This document shows, in pieces, positions 1 to 7,733 of a stretch of 64,000 nucleotides of DNA; position 1 is the first letter of the stretch, and each line of letters begins with the position of its first letter. Both the position numbers and the translations under genes were made by a program. The notes under the pieces are model-generated. The model worked only from the letters and a program-made list of their open reading frames with translations. It made no database searches and was not told the origin of the DNA. The stretch lies in assembly GCF_006439025.1 (NCBI RefSeq), contig NZ_RCYZ01000001.1, positions 992,001 through 1,056,000 on the forward strand. Reading direction: 5' to 3'. This stretch comes from Hymenobacter nivis. GTDB lineage: Bacteria > Bacteroidota > Bacteroidia > Cytophagales > Hymenobacteraceae.

Positions 1-291
1 GGTGGTGCGGCCGGCGGCGTCGAGCAGGCCCAGCACATCGGCGGCCAGCTCATTGATGGCGTAGGCGCGCACGGGGCGCGGCTTGTCGCTCAGGTTGTAG
101 CCGCGCTGGTCGGGGGCCCACACGCGGTAGCCGGCGTCGGCCAGGGCCCCCAGCTGCTGCCGCCACGCGTACCAAAACTCGGGGAAACCGTGCAGAAGCA
201 CCACCAGGGGCCCCGCGGCGGGGCCGCACTGCACCACGTGCAGCGTCAAGCCATTGGTAGGCACAAAGTGATGTTCGAGCGGGTAGGCCAT
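1..291 (-). CDS. Alpha/beta hydrolase, epoxide-hydrolase-like (N-terminal part, cut by window edge)
   Basis: Only the first 97 residues are inside the window, read from an ATG at 291 leftwards off the edge. Residues 34-43 read [10 protein letters not shown], the oxyanion-hole segment typical of epoxide hydrolases and haloalkane dehalogenases. Residues 61-70 ([10 protein letters not shown]) also fit that branch of the alpha/beta hydrolase fold. The nucleophile and catalytic histidine would lie outside the window, so the reaction cannot be assigned. There is no signal peptide, so the enzyme is probably cytoplasmic. It lies downstream of, and in the same direction as, the radical SAM gene, but about 190 bases separate it from the intervening small ORF. 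Confidence 0.8.
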   Translation of the reverse strand, partial: MAYPLEHHFVPTNGLTLHVVQCGPAAGPLVVLLHGFPEFWYAWRQQLGALADAGYRVWAPDQRGYNLSDKPRPVRAYAINELAADVLGLLDAAGRTT

Positions 292-370
292 AAGCGCATA
301 CCGCGGGCCGGGGCCCCAGGTTGCCGCCGCAGCGTGGGCGCGGCGAGTCCAGGCGGTTTTACGGTCTGTA

Positions 371-391
371 GCGCGAACTTTTTAGTCCGCG
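371..391. repeat. Small hairpin, GCGCGAACT / AGTCCGCG
   Basis: Seven of eight bases pair around a TTTT loop (372-379 with 384-391). It lies in the 190-base gap between the hydrolase gene and the small ORF. It may be a degenerate intergenic repeat or a weak terminator. Nothing else is recognisable in that gap. Confidence 0.3.
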
Positions 392-483
392 GCTCTGGAC
401 GAGTATCTAACGATTCCCAGCAGGACGAAGCAGCAACGCAGGCCATAAAGGCCGCGCTACAGCGCGCACGGCCACCAAATCCT

Positions 484-666
484 TTAAGCAGCCTGCTGGT
501 TTTCCTGGGTTTGGCGGGCTTCGGCCTCGGCGCGGGCCATGCCGTGGAGCTGGCGCACCAGCGGCATCAGCTCGCTGATGTGGCAGCAGCACGAGAGGCG
601 CGGGGCTTTGCCGGGGCCCCCATAGGCGAAGGCGCGGGCAACGTTTTGACGGTGCGAAACTTTCAT
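484..666 (-). CDS. Small protein of unknown function (60 aa)
   Basis: This short frame begins at ATG 666 (an alternative ATG lies at 672) and ends with TAA at 484. It starts about 35 bases after the radical SAM stop codon, on the same strand. Codon use follows the genomic pattern, with mostly G or C in third positions. It contains a CCC triplet near residue 27 and a charged, glutamine-rich C-terminus. No signal peptide, membrane segment or known domain is visible. The evidence that it is a gene is its codon use and its position, so it could still be a chance frame. Confidence 0.4.
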   Translation of the reverse strand: MKVSHRQNVARAFAYGGPGKAPRLSCCCHISELMPLVRQLHGMARAEAEARQTQENQQAA

Positions 667-701
667 AACCAAGGCGTTAAAGGGCGAAACTAAAAAGTCA
701 A

Positions 702-1970
702 TTAGCTGGCTTGGGCAAACAGATCGAGCTGCTGCGTGACCAAGGCTGAGCGCACCGAGCCGGCCCCGAACAGGATCTGGCGGCGCACCTGCTGCTCGGT
801 CAGCTCGCCCAGGGCGGTGCGCTGCTCGCCGCGGCAGGTAAGGAAAAATTTGGCCCGTTTCAGCACCACGCCGAAGCTGTGCAGGTGCTCCAGGGTGAGC
901 GGGGCGAAGCGCCGGGCCGCGATGATGCGCTTGGCCGACCGGGCCCCCACACCGGGAATGCGCAGGATCATCTCAAAATCGGCCGTGTTCACGTCGATCG
1001 GAAACACGTGGCGGTTGCGCAGGGCCCAGGCCAGCTTGGGGTCAATTTCCAGGTCGAGGTGCGGGTGCGCAGGGTCGAGTATTTCGTCGGCCTGGAAGCC
1101 GTAAAAGCGCATCAGCCAGTCGGTTTGGTACAGGCGGTGCTCGCGGATCACGGGCGGCTGCGTCACCTGAGGCAGGCGGGCGTCGTCGGTCACGGGCACG
1201 TAGCCCGAGTAGTACACGCGCTTCAGGCCGTAGCCCTGGTAGAGCGAGTCGGAGAGCTTGATGATTTGCAGGTCGGTTTCGCCGCTGGCCCCCACGATGA
1301 GCTGGGTAGTTTGGCCCGCGGTAGCGAAGGCCGGCACCTTCTTGAAGAGCGCCTTTTCTTCCTTATTCTGAATAATGCCGTCCCGAATCTGGGCCATCGG
1401 CGTCAGAATCTCCTGGTAGTTCTTCTCCGGCGCCAGCGTTTGCAGGGCCAATTCCGAGGGCAGCTCAATGTTCACGCTCAGGCGGTCGGCGTAGAGGCCG
1501 GCTTCCTGAATCAGCTCTTCGGAGGCCCCGGGGATGGTTTTGACGTGGATGTAGCCGTTGAATTTGTGCTCGGTGCGCAGCGTTTTCACAATTCGCACCA
1601 GGCGCTCCATCGTGTAGTCGGGGCTGCTGAAAATGCCGGAGCTCAGGAACAGCCCTTCGATGTAGTTGCGGCGGTAGAAGTTGATGGTCAGGTCCACGAC
1701 TTCCTCCACCGTGAAGGCGGCACGCTTCACGTCGTTTGAGCGGCGCGACACGCAATAGGCGCAGTCGAAGATGCAGTGGTTGGTGAGCAGGATTTTGAGC
1801 AGGCTCACGCAGCGGCCATCCTCGGTGTAGCTGTGGCAAATGCCCATACCTTCGGCATTGCCCAGGCCCTTGCCTTCATTTTTGCGCTTGCCGCCGCTGC
1901 TGCTGCACGAAGCATCGTACTTCGCGGCATCGGCTAATATGCTTAGTTTTTCCTGAATGCGCTCGTTCAT
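702..1970 (-). CDS. Radical SAM protein, DNA modification/repair type (rSAM linked with UDG, TIGR03916-like)
   Basis: This 422-residue protein carries the radical SAM cluster motif CX3CX2C at C66, C70 and C73 (CIFDCAYC). A helix-hairpin-helix near residues 330-380 (LRIPGVGARSAKRI) is suited to DNA binding. Extra cysteines at 22, 45 and 54 precede the core. The order and length match the family called putative DNA modification/repair radical SAM protein, whose usual partner is a uracil-DNA-glycosylase-like protein (TIGR03914/03915). That partner is not beside it here. An upstream in-frame start would add 18 residues; ATG 1970 (MNERIQEKL) fits the family better. The substrate is unknown. Confidence 0.85.
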   Translation of the reverse strand: MNERIQEKLSILADAAKYDASCSSSGGKRKNEGKGLGNAEGMGICHSYTEDGRCVSLLKILLTNHCIFDCAYCVSRRSNDVKRAAFTVEEVVDLTINFYRRNYIEGLFLSSGIFSSPDYTMERLVRIVKTLRTEHKFNGYIHVKTIPGASEELIQEAGLYADRLSVNIELPSELALQTLAPEKNYQEILTPMAQIRDGIIQNKEEKALFKKVPAFATAGQTTQLIVGASGETDLQIIKLSDSLYQGYGLKRVYYSGYVPVTDDARLPQVTQPPVIREHRLYQTDWLMRFYGFQADEILDPAHPHLDLEIDPKLAWALRNRHVFPIDVNTADFEMILRIPGVGARSAKRIIAARRFAPLTLEHLHSFGVVLKRAKFFLTCRGEQRTALGELTEQQVRRQILFGAGSVRSALVTQQLDLFAQAS

Positions 1971-2121
1971 CGGGAATGGCTGCTTTTCGGTGTTAAAAGT
2001 AGTGCAAATCCCGCTAACGGGCAATACCTGTCAAGCTAATTTTATTAGAAAAAGTTTCTTAGCAGGCGTTCTTTAGCCTAGAGTTCTGCTAAAGTGGGCC
2101 CCAGCCTTGCGTATCTTGCTT

Positions 2122-4053
2122 ATGGCTGCTCAAGGGGCCCTGTTTATGTTGTTGCGCGGCACCGTCTTTCTTTTTTTACTGCTGGGGCTGGGCGGCGCGG
2201 CGTGGGCGCAGTCGTTCGACCCACGCTCGGCGGTGCCGCCTGACTCGCTGCGCACCGACGCCGCCCTGCGCCGCGAGCAGCTCGACTCGCTGCGCCGCGA
2301 CTTCGACGAGCAGCGCCTGCGCCTGAAATTGCAGGCCTACACCCGGCGCAAAACCATCGTGGGGCGGGCGGCGGCGGCGGCCCTGCGCCTCACCCGCCCC
2401 AAGGAGGAAAACGCGGGCCTCGACGCCGTGCTGCTCGACCGGCAGTTCGACCGCCACACCTTCAAGGTAGTGCGCCGCGTGACCGTGCGGCCCAACGACG
2501 CGTTCGGCTACAGCCTCACCGACTCGACGCGCCAGCCCCGCTCGCTGCTCGACCGCACCGGCAACTGGGTGCACATCCGCACGGCGCCCTCGCGCATCCG
2601 GCAGGTGCTGCTGTTTCGGCCGGGCCAGCGGCTGGCCCCCCAGGCCCTGGCCGAATCGGAGCGCCTGCTGCGCCAGACCGATGAAATCCTCGACGCCCGA
2701 GTGCTGGTGAACGAACGTACCTCGACCGCCGACAGCATTGATATTGAAGTACTTACTACCGATGTATTCAGCATCACGGGCAACTTCGAGCCCGGTGGGG
2801 CCGCCGCGGGCCGCGTGGACGTGGGCGACCAGAACTTCCTGGGCCTGGGCCACCACTTCAACAATACCTACCAGTACGGGCGCAACCTCGACCAGCGCTG
2901 GCGCTACAACGGCGACTACTCGGTGCCGTTCCGGCACTTTTTCCTAGCCCAGGCGCGCTACAACAACGAGTTCCGCGACGAGCACGGCGGCGTGTCGCTC
3001 CAGCGGGACTTCTACTCGGTGAATACGCGCTACGCCGGGGCCCTGTCGATGGATTCCTACAATCAGCAAATCACCCTCACGGTGCAGCAGCCGGGTGAAA
3101 TCCTCACCTACTACAACCTGCGCTACAACCGGCAAGACCTGTGGGTGGGCCGGTCGCTGCGCCTGCGCTCCTACGACCTGGGCTACGAAAACCCGGGCCG
3201 CCTCATCGTGGCCACCCGCTTCACCCGCACCGACTACACCGTGAGCCCCAGCCCCGACTACCGCAACACGAACCTGATTTTGGGCACCGTGGGCTACTCC
3301 GTGCGGCGCTATTACAAGGACCGCTACCTGTTCGGCTTCGGCCGCACCGAGGACGTGCCCACCGGCACGCTGCTCAGCTTCACGGCGGGCCTCGACGCCA
3401 ACGCCGTGGTGCCGCGCCGCTACTTCGACATACGCTTGGCGGCGGCCGTGTTCAGCCAGCGCCACGGCTACCTGTTCGGCAACCTGGAGTTTGGCACCTT
3501 CCAGCGCCTGGCCGACCATAGTGCCTGGGAGCAGGGCCTGCTCAACGCCCAAACCACGTACTTCACCCGCCTCTACCGGCTGGGCAACTACCAGTACCGC
3601 CACTTTTTGGGCACCACCACCACGGCGGGCTTCAACCGCCGGCCGGGCGAGCTGCTGCAAGGCATCTCCGATGAGCGGGGCATTCGGGGCTTTTCGCCGT
3701 CGGTGCCCATCCTGGCCACCAGCCGCTTCGCCTTCAATTACGAAACCACTGTGTTCACGCCGCTCTCGCTGCTAGGCTTCCGGGTGGCCGGCGTGGCCTT
3801 TGCCGACGCCGCCTGGATCGGTGAGAAAGTGGGCGGCGGCTCGCCCTTTGGCAACACGCCCTACACGGGCTTCGGCTTGGGCCTGCGCCTGCGCAACGAG
3901 TTCACGGCCCTGCGCACGTTCCAGATTTTGGTGGGCTACTACCCCCGCGGCCTCGTGTCGGCCAACGGCCTGCGCGTATTCGAAACCGCCCGCGAAACCG
4001 TTCAATTCACCGACTTCGGCGTGGGGGCCCCCGGCGTCACCATCTACCAGTAG
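2122..4053 (+). CDS. Outer-membrane protein with POTRA-like region and BamA/TamA-like beta-barrel
   Basis: The protein (643 residues from ATG 2122) begins with a hydrophobic leader ending near AWAQ, so it is exported. A charged stretch follows, then a POTRA-like segment (residues about 155-215, with RIRQVLLFRPGQRL and LNERTSTADSIDIEV-like strands). The remaining two thirds are alternating aromatic and polar strands, many ending in Tyr or Phe, as in the BamA/TamA surface-antigen barrel. Such proteins insert or export other proteins at the outer membrane; the specific job here is unknown. TTG 2107 or ATG 2146 are alternative starts. A bidirectional terminator follows at 4191. Confidence 0.75.
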   Translation: MAAQGALFMLLRGTVFLFLLLGLGGAAWAQSFDPRSAVPPDSLRTDAALRREQLDSLRRDFDEQRLRLKLQAYTRRKTIVGRAAAAALRLTRPKEENAGLDAVLLDRQFDRHTFKVVRRVTVRPNDAFGYSLTDSTRQPRSLLDRTGNWVHIRTAPSRIRQVLLFRPGQRLAPQALAESERLLRQTDEILDARVLVNERTSTADSIDIEVLTTDVFSITGNFEPGGAAAGRVDVGDQNFLGLGHHFNNTYQYGRNLDQRWRYNGDYSVPFRHFFLAQARYNNEFRDEHGGVSLQRDFYSVNTRYAGALSMDSYNQQITLTVQQPGEILTYYNLRYNRQDLWVGRSLRLRSYDLGYENPGRLIVATRFTRTDYTVSPSPDYRNTNLILGTVGYSVRRYYKDRYLFGFGRTEDVPTGTLLSFTAGLDANAVVPRRYFDIRLAAAVFSQRHGYLFGNLEFGTFQRLADHSAWEQGLLNAQTTYFTRLYRLGNYQYRHFLGTTTTAGFNRRPGELLQGISDERGIRGFSPSVPILATSRFAFNYETTVFTPLSLLGFRVAGVAFADAAWIGEKVGGGSPFGNTPYTGFGLGLRLRNEFTALRTFQILVGYYPRGLVSANGLRVFETARETVQFTDFGVGAPGVTIYQ

Positions 4054-4190
4054 GGCCCCCGGCTGGCGGTTACGGAAGCGGCCCGCTACGCCGCCATTCG
4101 CGCCGTGCCACCAGGGGCCCAAGCTATGCTTGCAGCACTTGGCCCCGCGTATTGCTTTTGCTGCGCTACGGCAGCCAAGCCCGGGCACAA

Positions 4191-4220
4191 AAAAAGGGCA
4201 AGCCGCCGCTTGCCCTTTTG
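4191..4220. terminator. Bidirectional rho-independent terminator
   Basis: A perfect 12-bp stem (4192-4203 with 4208-4219) has a CGCC loop, with A-run and T-run flanks. It serves the rightward barrel gene and the leftward TonB-domain gene, which converge here. Confidence 0.85.
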
Positions 4221-4307
4221 TGAAGAATTGCCCACAGCTTTTGCCGGGGCAGGGCCAATAATTGGTCCCAAACTATATTTATCTAATGATCAGTTAAATA
4301 CAGTAAA

Positions 4308-4769
4308 TCATTTCTGCGTGTCGAAGTTGATGGGGATGGTGCAGGCCACGCGCACGGCCTGGCCCTGCTGGCGAGCGGGGGCCCAATTGGGCATGAGCCA
4401 CACCAGGCGCAGGGCCTCCTCGTTGAGGCCGTAGCCGGGGCCCCGCACCACGTGGGCGTCGGTCACGCGGCCTTCGCGGTTCAGCACGAATGATACGTAC
4501 ACGCGGCCCGATACGTGCTGCCGCATCGCGGCCTCGGGGTAGCGAATGTTTTTGGTGAGGTAGGTGGTCAGCGCGGCGTCGCCGCCGGCGAAGGCGGGGC
4601 GGCTGTCGGTGTTAACATAAATAGAGTCGGGCGACACAATGGACGCCGGGGCCAGGGCGTCACCGCCGCCGGCGTGCGCGCCGGTCGTCAGAATGCCCTG
4701 GGCTTGCACCCGCCCCGCGCCAATCAGCAGCACGGCTATCAGAAATAGAAATTGCGTAAAGTTTTTCAT
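4308..4769 (-). CDS. Secreted TonB C-terminal-domain protein
   Basis: The 153-residue protein has an N-terminal signal peptide that probably ends at VQAQ (residue 24). The C-terminal 80 residues match the TonB C-terminal domain: FAGGDAAL, then YPEAA, then GRVYVSFVLNREGRV, ending IPINF. In Bacteroidota such domains occur in energy transducers and in free-standing periplasmic proteins. This one lacks both the usual membrane anchor and the proline-rich spacer, so it may be periplasmic, or may bind TonB-dependent receptor plugs without transmitting energy. No exbB, exbD or receptor gene is nearby. It converges with the barrel gene at 4053. Confidence 0.8.
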   Translation of the reverse strand: MKNFTQFLFLIAVLLIGAGRVQAQGILTTGAHAGGGDALAPASIVSPDSIYVNTDSRPAFAGGDAALTTYLTKNIRYPEAAMRQHVSGRVYVSFVLNREGRVTDAHVVRGPGYGLNEEALRLVWLMPNWAPARQQGQAVRVACTIPINFDTQK

Positions 4770-4915
4770 ACCAATAGTATTTTGTGGTGAATAACTTGGT
4801 TCTTTTTAAACGCCCTACGTTCAAATTTACAGCACTTTACGGGCATTAATGCAAGCAAAATATTAATTTTTTTATTGTCCACTTTAGTCTTTAAAAATTG
4901 CACTTGTACCGGCCG

Positions 4916-4923
4916 TAGCTTTG
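4916..4923 (+). promoter_or_regulatory. Candidate -7 element TAGCTTTG for cvfB
   Basis: This is a perfect match to the Bacteroidetes -7 consensus TAnnTTTG, 42 bases before the cvfB ATG. TTG at 4898-4900 could be the -33 element, although its spacing is short. Confidence 0.45.
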
Positions 4924-4965
4924 CGCTTCCGGCGGGGCCCGCCCGCTTCTTCTCTGCTTTTCTTT

Positions 4966-5796
4966 ATGAACCTCGGCGATTACAACGACCTCGAAGTAGC
5001 CCGCGCCACCAGCGTCGGCCTCTACCTTACGTCCGACGACGGCGACTTGCTGCTGCCCAACAAGTACATCCCCGAGGGCACACAGGTGGGTGACGTGCTG
5101 CGCGTGTTCGTATACCGCGACTCGGAGGACCGCCTGATTGCCACCACCCTGCGGCCACTGGCGCTGGTCAACTCCTTCGCCGCCCTGGCCGTGCGCGACC
5201 ACGGCCCCGCCGGCTCGTTCCTGGAGTGGGGCCTGGAAAAAGACCTGCTCCTGCCCTTCCCCAACCAGCGCCGCGACCTGCGCGTGGGCGAGCGGGTGTT
5301 CGTGTTTGTGTACCTCGACGAGGAAAGCGACCGGCTGGTGGCCTCGGCCAAGTGGAAGAAGTTCTTGTCTTCCGAGCCATTCCCCGGCCAGCCCGGCGAC
5401 GCCGTACGCCTAATGGTAGCCGACGAAACCGACCTGGGCTACCCCGTCATCGTCGACGGCACGCACCAAGGCCTACTCTTTCACAACGAAGTGTTCCGGC
5501 CCCTGCGGCTGGGCGAAACCATCCCGGGCTTCCTGCGGCAGGTGCGGGCCGATGGCAAGCTCGACGTGCGCCTCCAGCGCGAGGGCTACGGCGAGGTTGA
5601 AACCGCCGCCGCCACGCTGCTGGCGGCCCTGCGCGGGGCCCCCGGCGGCACGCTGCCCATCGGCGACAAAAGTGAGGCCGACGACGTATACCGCCGCGTG
5701 GGCATGAGCAAAAAAGTCTTCAAAAAAGCCCTGGGGGCCCTATTCAAGCAAGGCGCCGTGGAGCTGGCCCCGCTCGAAACCCGCCTGCGCGCTTGA
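4966..5796 (+). CDS. cvfB: CvfB-family S1-like RNA-binding protein
   Basis: The 276-residue protein shows the CvfB (YitL) layout: three S1/OB-like segments followed by a C-terminal winged helix. The first OB unit reads GLYLTSDDGDLLLPNKYIP; the second is EWGLEKDLLLPF through VGERVFVFVYLD; the third runs YPVIVDGTHQGLLFHNEVF. The winged helix is near residues 225-265 (SEADDVYRRVGMSKKVFKKA). CvfB proteins bind RNA and affect expression of virulence or stress genes in Firmicutes; the role in Bacteroidota is not well defined. ATG 4966 is chosen because an upstream start adds only an unrelated arginine-rich stretch. A strong hairpin follows at 5837. Confidence 0.88.
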   Translation: MNLGDYNDLEVARATSVGLYLTSDDGDLLLPNKYIPEGTQVGDVLRVFVYRDSEDRLIATTLRPLALVNSFAALAVRDHGPAGSFLEWGLEKDLLLPFPNQRRDLRVGERVFVFVYLDEESDRLVASAKWKKFLSSEPFPGQPGDAVRLMVADETDLGYPVIVDGTHQGLLFHNEVFRPLRLGETIPGFLRQVRADGKLDVRLQREGYGEVETAAATLLAALRGAPGGTLPIGDKSEADDVYRRVGMSKKVFKKALGALFKQGAVELAPLETRLRA

Positions 5797-5836
5797 TTTA
5801 TCAGCCAATAGGCTTGTATCCCGAATTAGAGTAAGT

Positions 5837-5878
5837 AGGCCGTCATGCAGAGCGCAGCGAAGCATGACGGCCTTTTTT
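5837..5878. terminator. Terminator built from a REP-like palindrome
   Basis: A perfect 12-bp stem (5837-5848 with 5862-5873) encloses a 13-base loop and is followed by a T-run. The loop and inner arms carry the phrase GCAGAGCGCAGCGAAGCATG, which resembles a repeat I recall from intergenic regions of Bacteroidota. It probably ends cvfB. Confidence 0.75.
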
Positions 5879-6050
5879 GTGACACCGCTCAACGAAAAAC
5901 ACCCGCCCCTGCAAGGGCTGGGGCCAGTGCGAGAGCGGGTGTTGGCAAGCGTGGTTGCGCTGGGGCCCCGGGGGCTACTCGGCCGCGTGCACGTAGGGCA
6001 TGGCCAGGCGGCTGATGGCCAGCGGCCGTTTTCTGCACCTGGCTGGGACC

Positions 6051-6308
6051 CTACTGGGCCAGCAGCGCCGTGGGCCACCGCCAGCATACCCGCCGCGGGG
6101 CCGGCGCCATGCTGGCCCGCAGCCGCGCAAAAATGGCAGCCTTGGTGGCAGCCTCGGGGCCCAGCTGGTCGGCGTCCCAGGGCAGGTCGGGCATCTCGGC
6201 GGTGGCTAGGTAGGCCCCGAAGCGGGCGCGCTCCTCCGCCGAGCCGGTGCCGGTCAGATGCTTCTCGTAGAGCGCAATGTATTCTTCTTCGGTCGTGGCA
6301 GGGGCCCA
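6051..6308 (-). pseudogene. Possible remnant of a FecR-type anti-sigma factor (N-terminal part only)
   Basis: On the reverse strand an 85-codon frame without a start codon reads TTEEEYIALYEKHLTGTGS, then EERARFGAYL and EAATKAAIFARLRASM, and soon afterwards hits a stop. This resembles the N-terminal cytoplasmic domain of FecR-like anti-sigma factors. Just upstream, a neighbouring frame continues with DTPQVAALCTTL, hinting at a frameshift. No FecR periplasmic domain follows. It sits beside, but facing away from, the ECF sigma gene at 6632. The assignment rests on short-range similarity only. Confidence 0.35.
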
Positions 6309-6368
6309 GCGTGGTGCAGAGGGCGGCTACCTGAGGAGTGTCGTTTTGGGCCCCCCAACACGCACACT

Positions 6369-6404
6369 TTTTCTAAATAAATTTGAATAATTTCTTTAGA
6401 AAAA
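6369..6404. promoter_or_regulatory. A+T-rich inverted repeat with TAAATTTG upstream of the sigma gene
   Basis: TTTTTCTAAA (6369-6378) and TTTAGAAAAA (6395-6404) form a perfect 10-bp inverted repeat. A -7-like TAAATTTG (6378-6385) lies between the arms. It could be a promoter with an operator for the sigma factor, but it is about 230 bases upstream, with G+C-rich debris in between. Confidence 0.3.
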
Positions 6405-6631
6405 TCATAAGTGGTTAATTTGCAGCAGCTAATTTCTGCGCGTTGCCGCTACATCTGGCCACTTGCTTTCCTGGCAAACGCTGCCGGTGAGCCCTGCAAA
6501 GTGGGCGGAGCCGGGGCTCCGGCTCCGGCGCCGCCCGCCTCCCCTGCTTCCCCCTTTCGCCCGCTTCCCTGCTTGTTTCGGACGCTGCTTTGTAGGAGGC
6601 CATCCAGCGCGGCGAGGCGGCGGCATCTGCA

Positions 6632-7141
6632 ATGGTCTACGACCGCTACTGGCGGCGCACCTGCGCGGCGACCTACGCCCGCCTCGGCGACCAAGTGGTG
6701 TGCGAGGACATTGTGCAGGACATTTTCCTGACGCTCTGGACCGAGCGGACGCGCTTGCAGATTGCGGCGTTTCCGGGGCACCTGGCGGCGGCCGTCCGCT
6801 ATCAGGCCGCCCGCTACCAGCGCGCCGCCGATGCCAGCCCTTTGCGCTACGCCGATGCCCTCGACACGCTGAGCACCGACGCCGCTCACAACCACGGCGA
6901 GTACCACCTGCTGTACCGCGACCTGAAGGGCCACGTGGCCGCCGCACTGGGCCAATTGCCGCCGCGCTGCCGCGAGATTTTCCTCCTCAGCCGCCTGCAG
7001 CACTTCTCCAACGACGAGATTGCGCAGCGCTTGTACATCTCGCGCCGCTCAGTCGAAACCCGGCTCACCACCGCCCTGCACCACCTGCGCCTCACGCTCA
7101 AACTCGTGGGGATGGTGTGGCTGCTTGTGCACCACGCGTAG
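6632..7141 (+). CDS. ECF sigma-70 factor, Bacteroidetes type, probably 5'-truncated
   Basis: The 169-residue protein shows sigma region 2 (EDIVQDIFLTLW near residue 28) and region 4 (LPPRCREIFLLSRLQHFSNDE, then the recognition helix near RRSVETRL). It would direct RNA polymerase to a small regulon, usually a TonB-receptor or glycan locus, under FecR control. The frame upstream of ATG 6632 continues with homologous-looking codons (EAIQRGEAAASA) until a TAG at 6593. The natural N-terminus therefore seems lost or out of frame. No intact fecR or receptor gene follows it. It may be a decaying gene or may still work from the internal ATG. Confidence 0.75.
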   Translation: MVYDRYWRRTCAATYARLGDQVVCEDIVQDIFLTLWTERTRLQIAAFPGHLAAAVRYQAARYQRAADASPLRYADALDTLSTDAAHNHGEYHLLYRDLKGHVAAALGQLPPRCREIFLLSRLQHFSNDEIAQRLYISRRSVETRLTTALHHLRLTLKLVGMVWLLVHHA

Positions 7142-7341
7142 CCCGGCCTGTGCGGGCCGCCGGGGCCCCAATTCACTAGTTTGGTCCGCGGTATTTTTTC
7201 AAGACGTAAAACATTATCCAGCAAATAATTAAATAATTTCAACAGATAGTAACACCGCCTCCACCGGGGCCTTAAAAAAACGGCCGTCGGGCCTTGCAAT
7301 GCTGCGCTTATTGGGTAGCTTCGGCCCTTACTTTTTATACT

Positions 7342-7650
7342 ATGATGCTACCGCTAATCACCTATAATACCTGCCTGCTGAGCCCGGCGCACGGCACGCA
7401 TTTATACTACAACGACCCCACCCACCACTACCCCATGGTGTGCGGCGGCTCGAGCCTCGACCGCCTGCCCATGCTCGTGTGCACGGCCCACAGCGCCACG
7501 CACGTTGAGTTCGATGGCGTGCTCTTTGAGCTTGGCGAGTGGGTGAGCTGCCCGCAGTGCCGCGCCCGCTACCAGGCCGGTTTTGCGTCGGCGGCGCTGC
7601 CCACGCTCACCGCCGAAGCAGCCCTGCCGCTGCGCCTCGTGTCCAACTAA
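7342..7650 (+). CDS. Hypothetical protein with a CxxC motif
   Basis: The 102-residue protein starts at ATG 7342 (or the next ATG, 7345). It contains a CPQC motif near residue 76 and scattered histidines (HYPMVCGG, CTAHSATH), which could bind a metal. No signal peptide or membrane segment is evident. Codon use is normal for this genome. I do not recognise the family. The sialidase-like gene begins 83 bases downstream on the same strand. Confidence 0.55.
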   Translation: MMLPLITYNTCLLSPAHGTHLYYNDPTHHYPMVCGGSSLDRLPMLVCTAHSATHVEFDGVLFELGEWVSCPQCRARYQAGFASAALPTLTAEAALPLRLVSN

Positions 7651-7733
7651 ACCGGGGCCCCGGCGCGGGCGGCCCATATTCTTTGCATTTTGCGGGCCGG
7701 CGCGCCGGTGCATGCGGCGGCCGAGCCCGTAAA

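Noticed and set aside
190..693. Rightward frame of 167 codons over the left end
   Set aside because: It overlaps the real hydrolase on the other strand, and its composition is mixed, with no motif.
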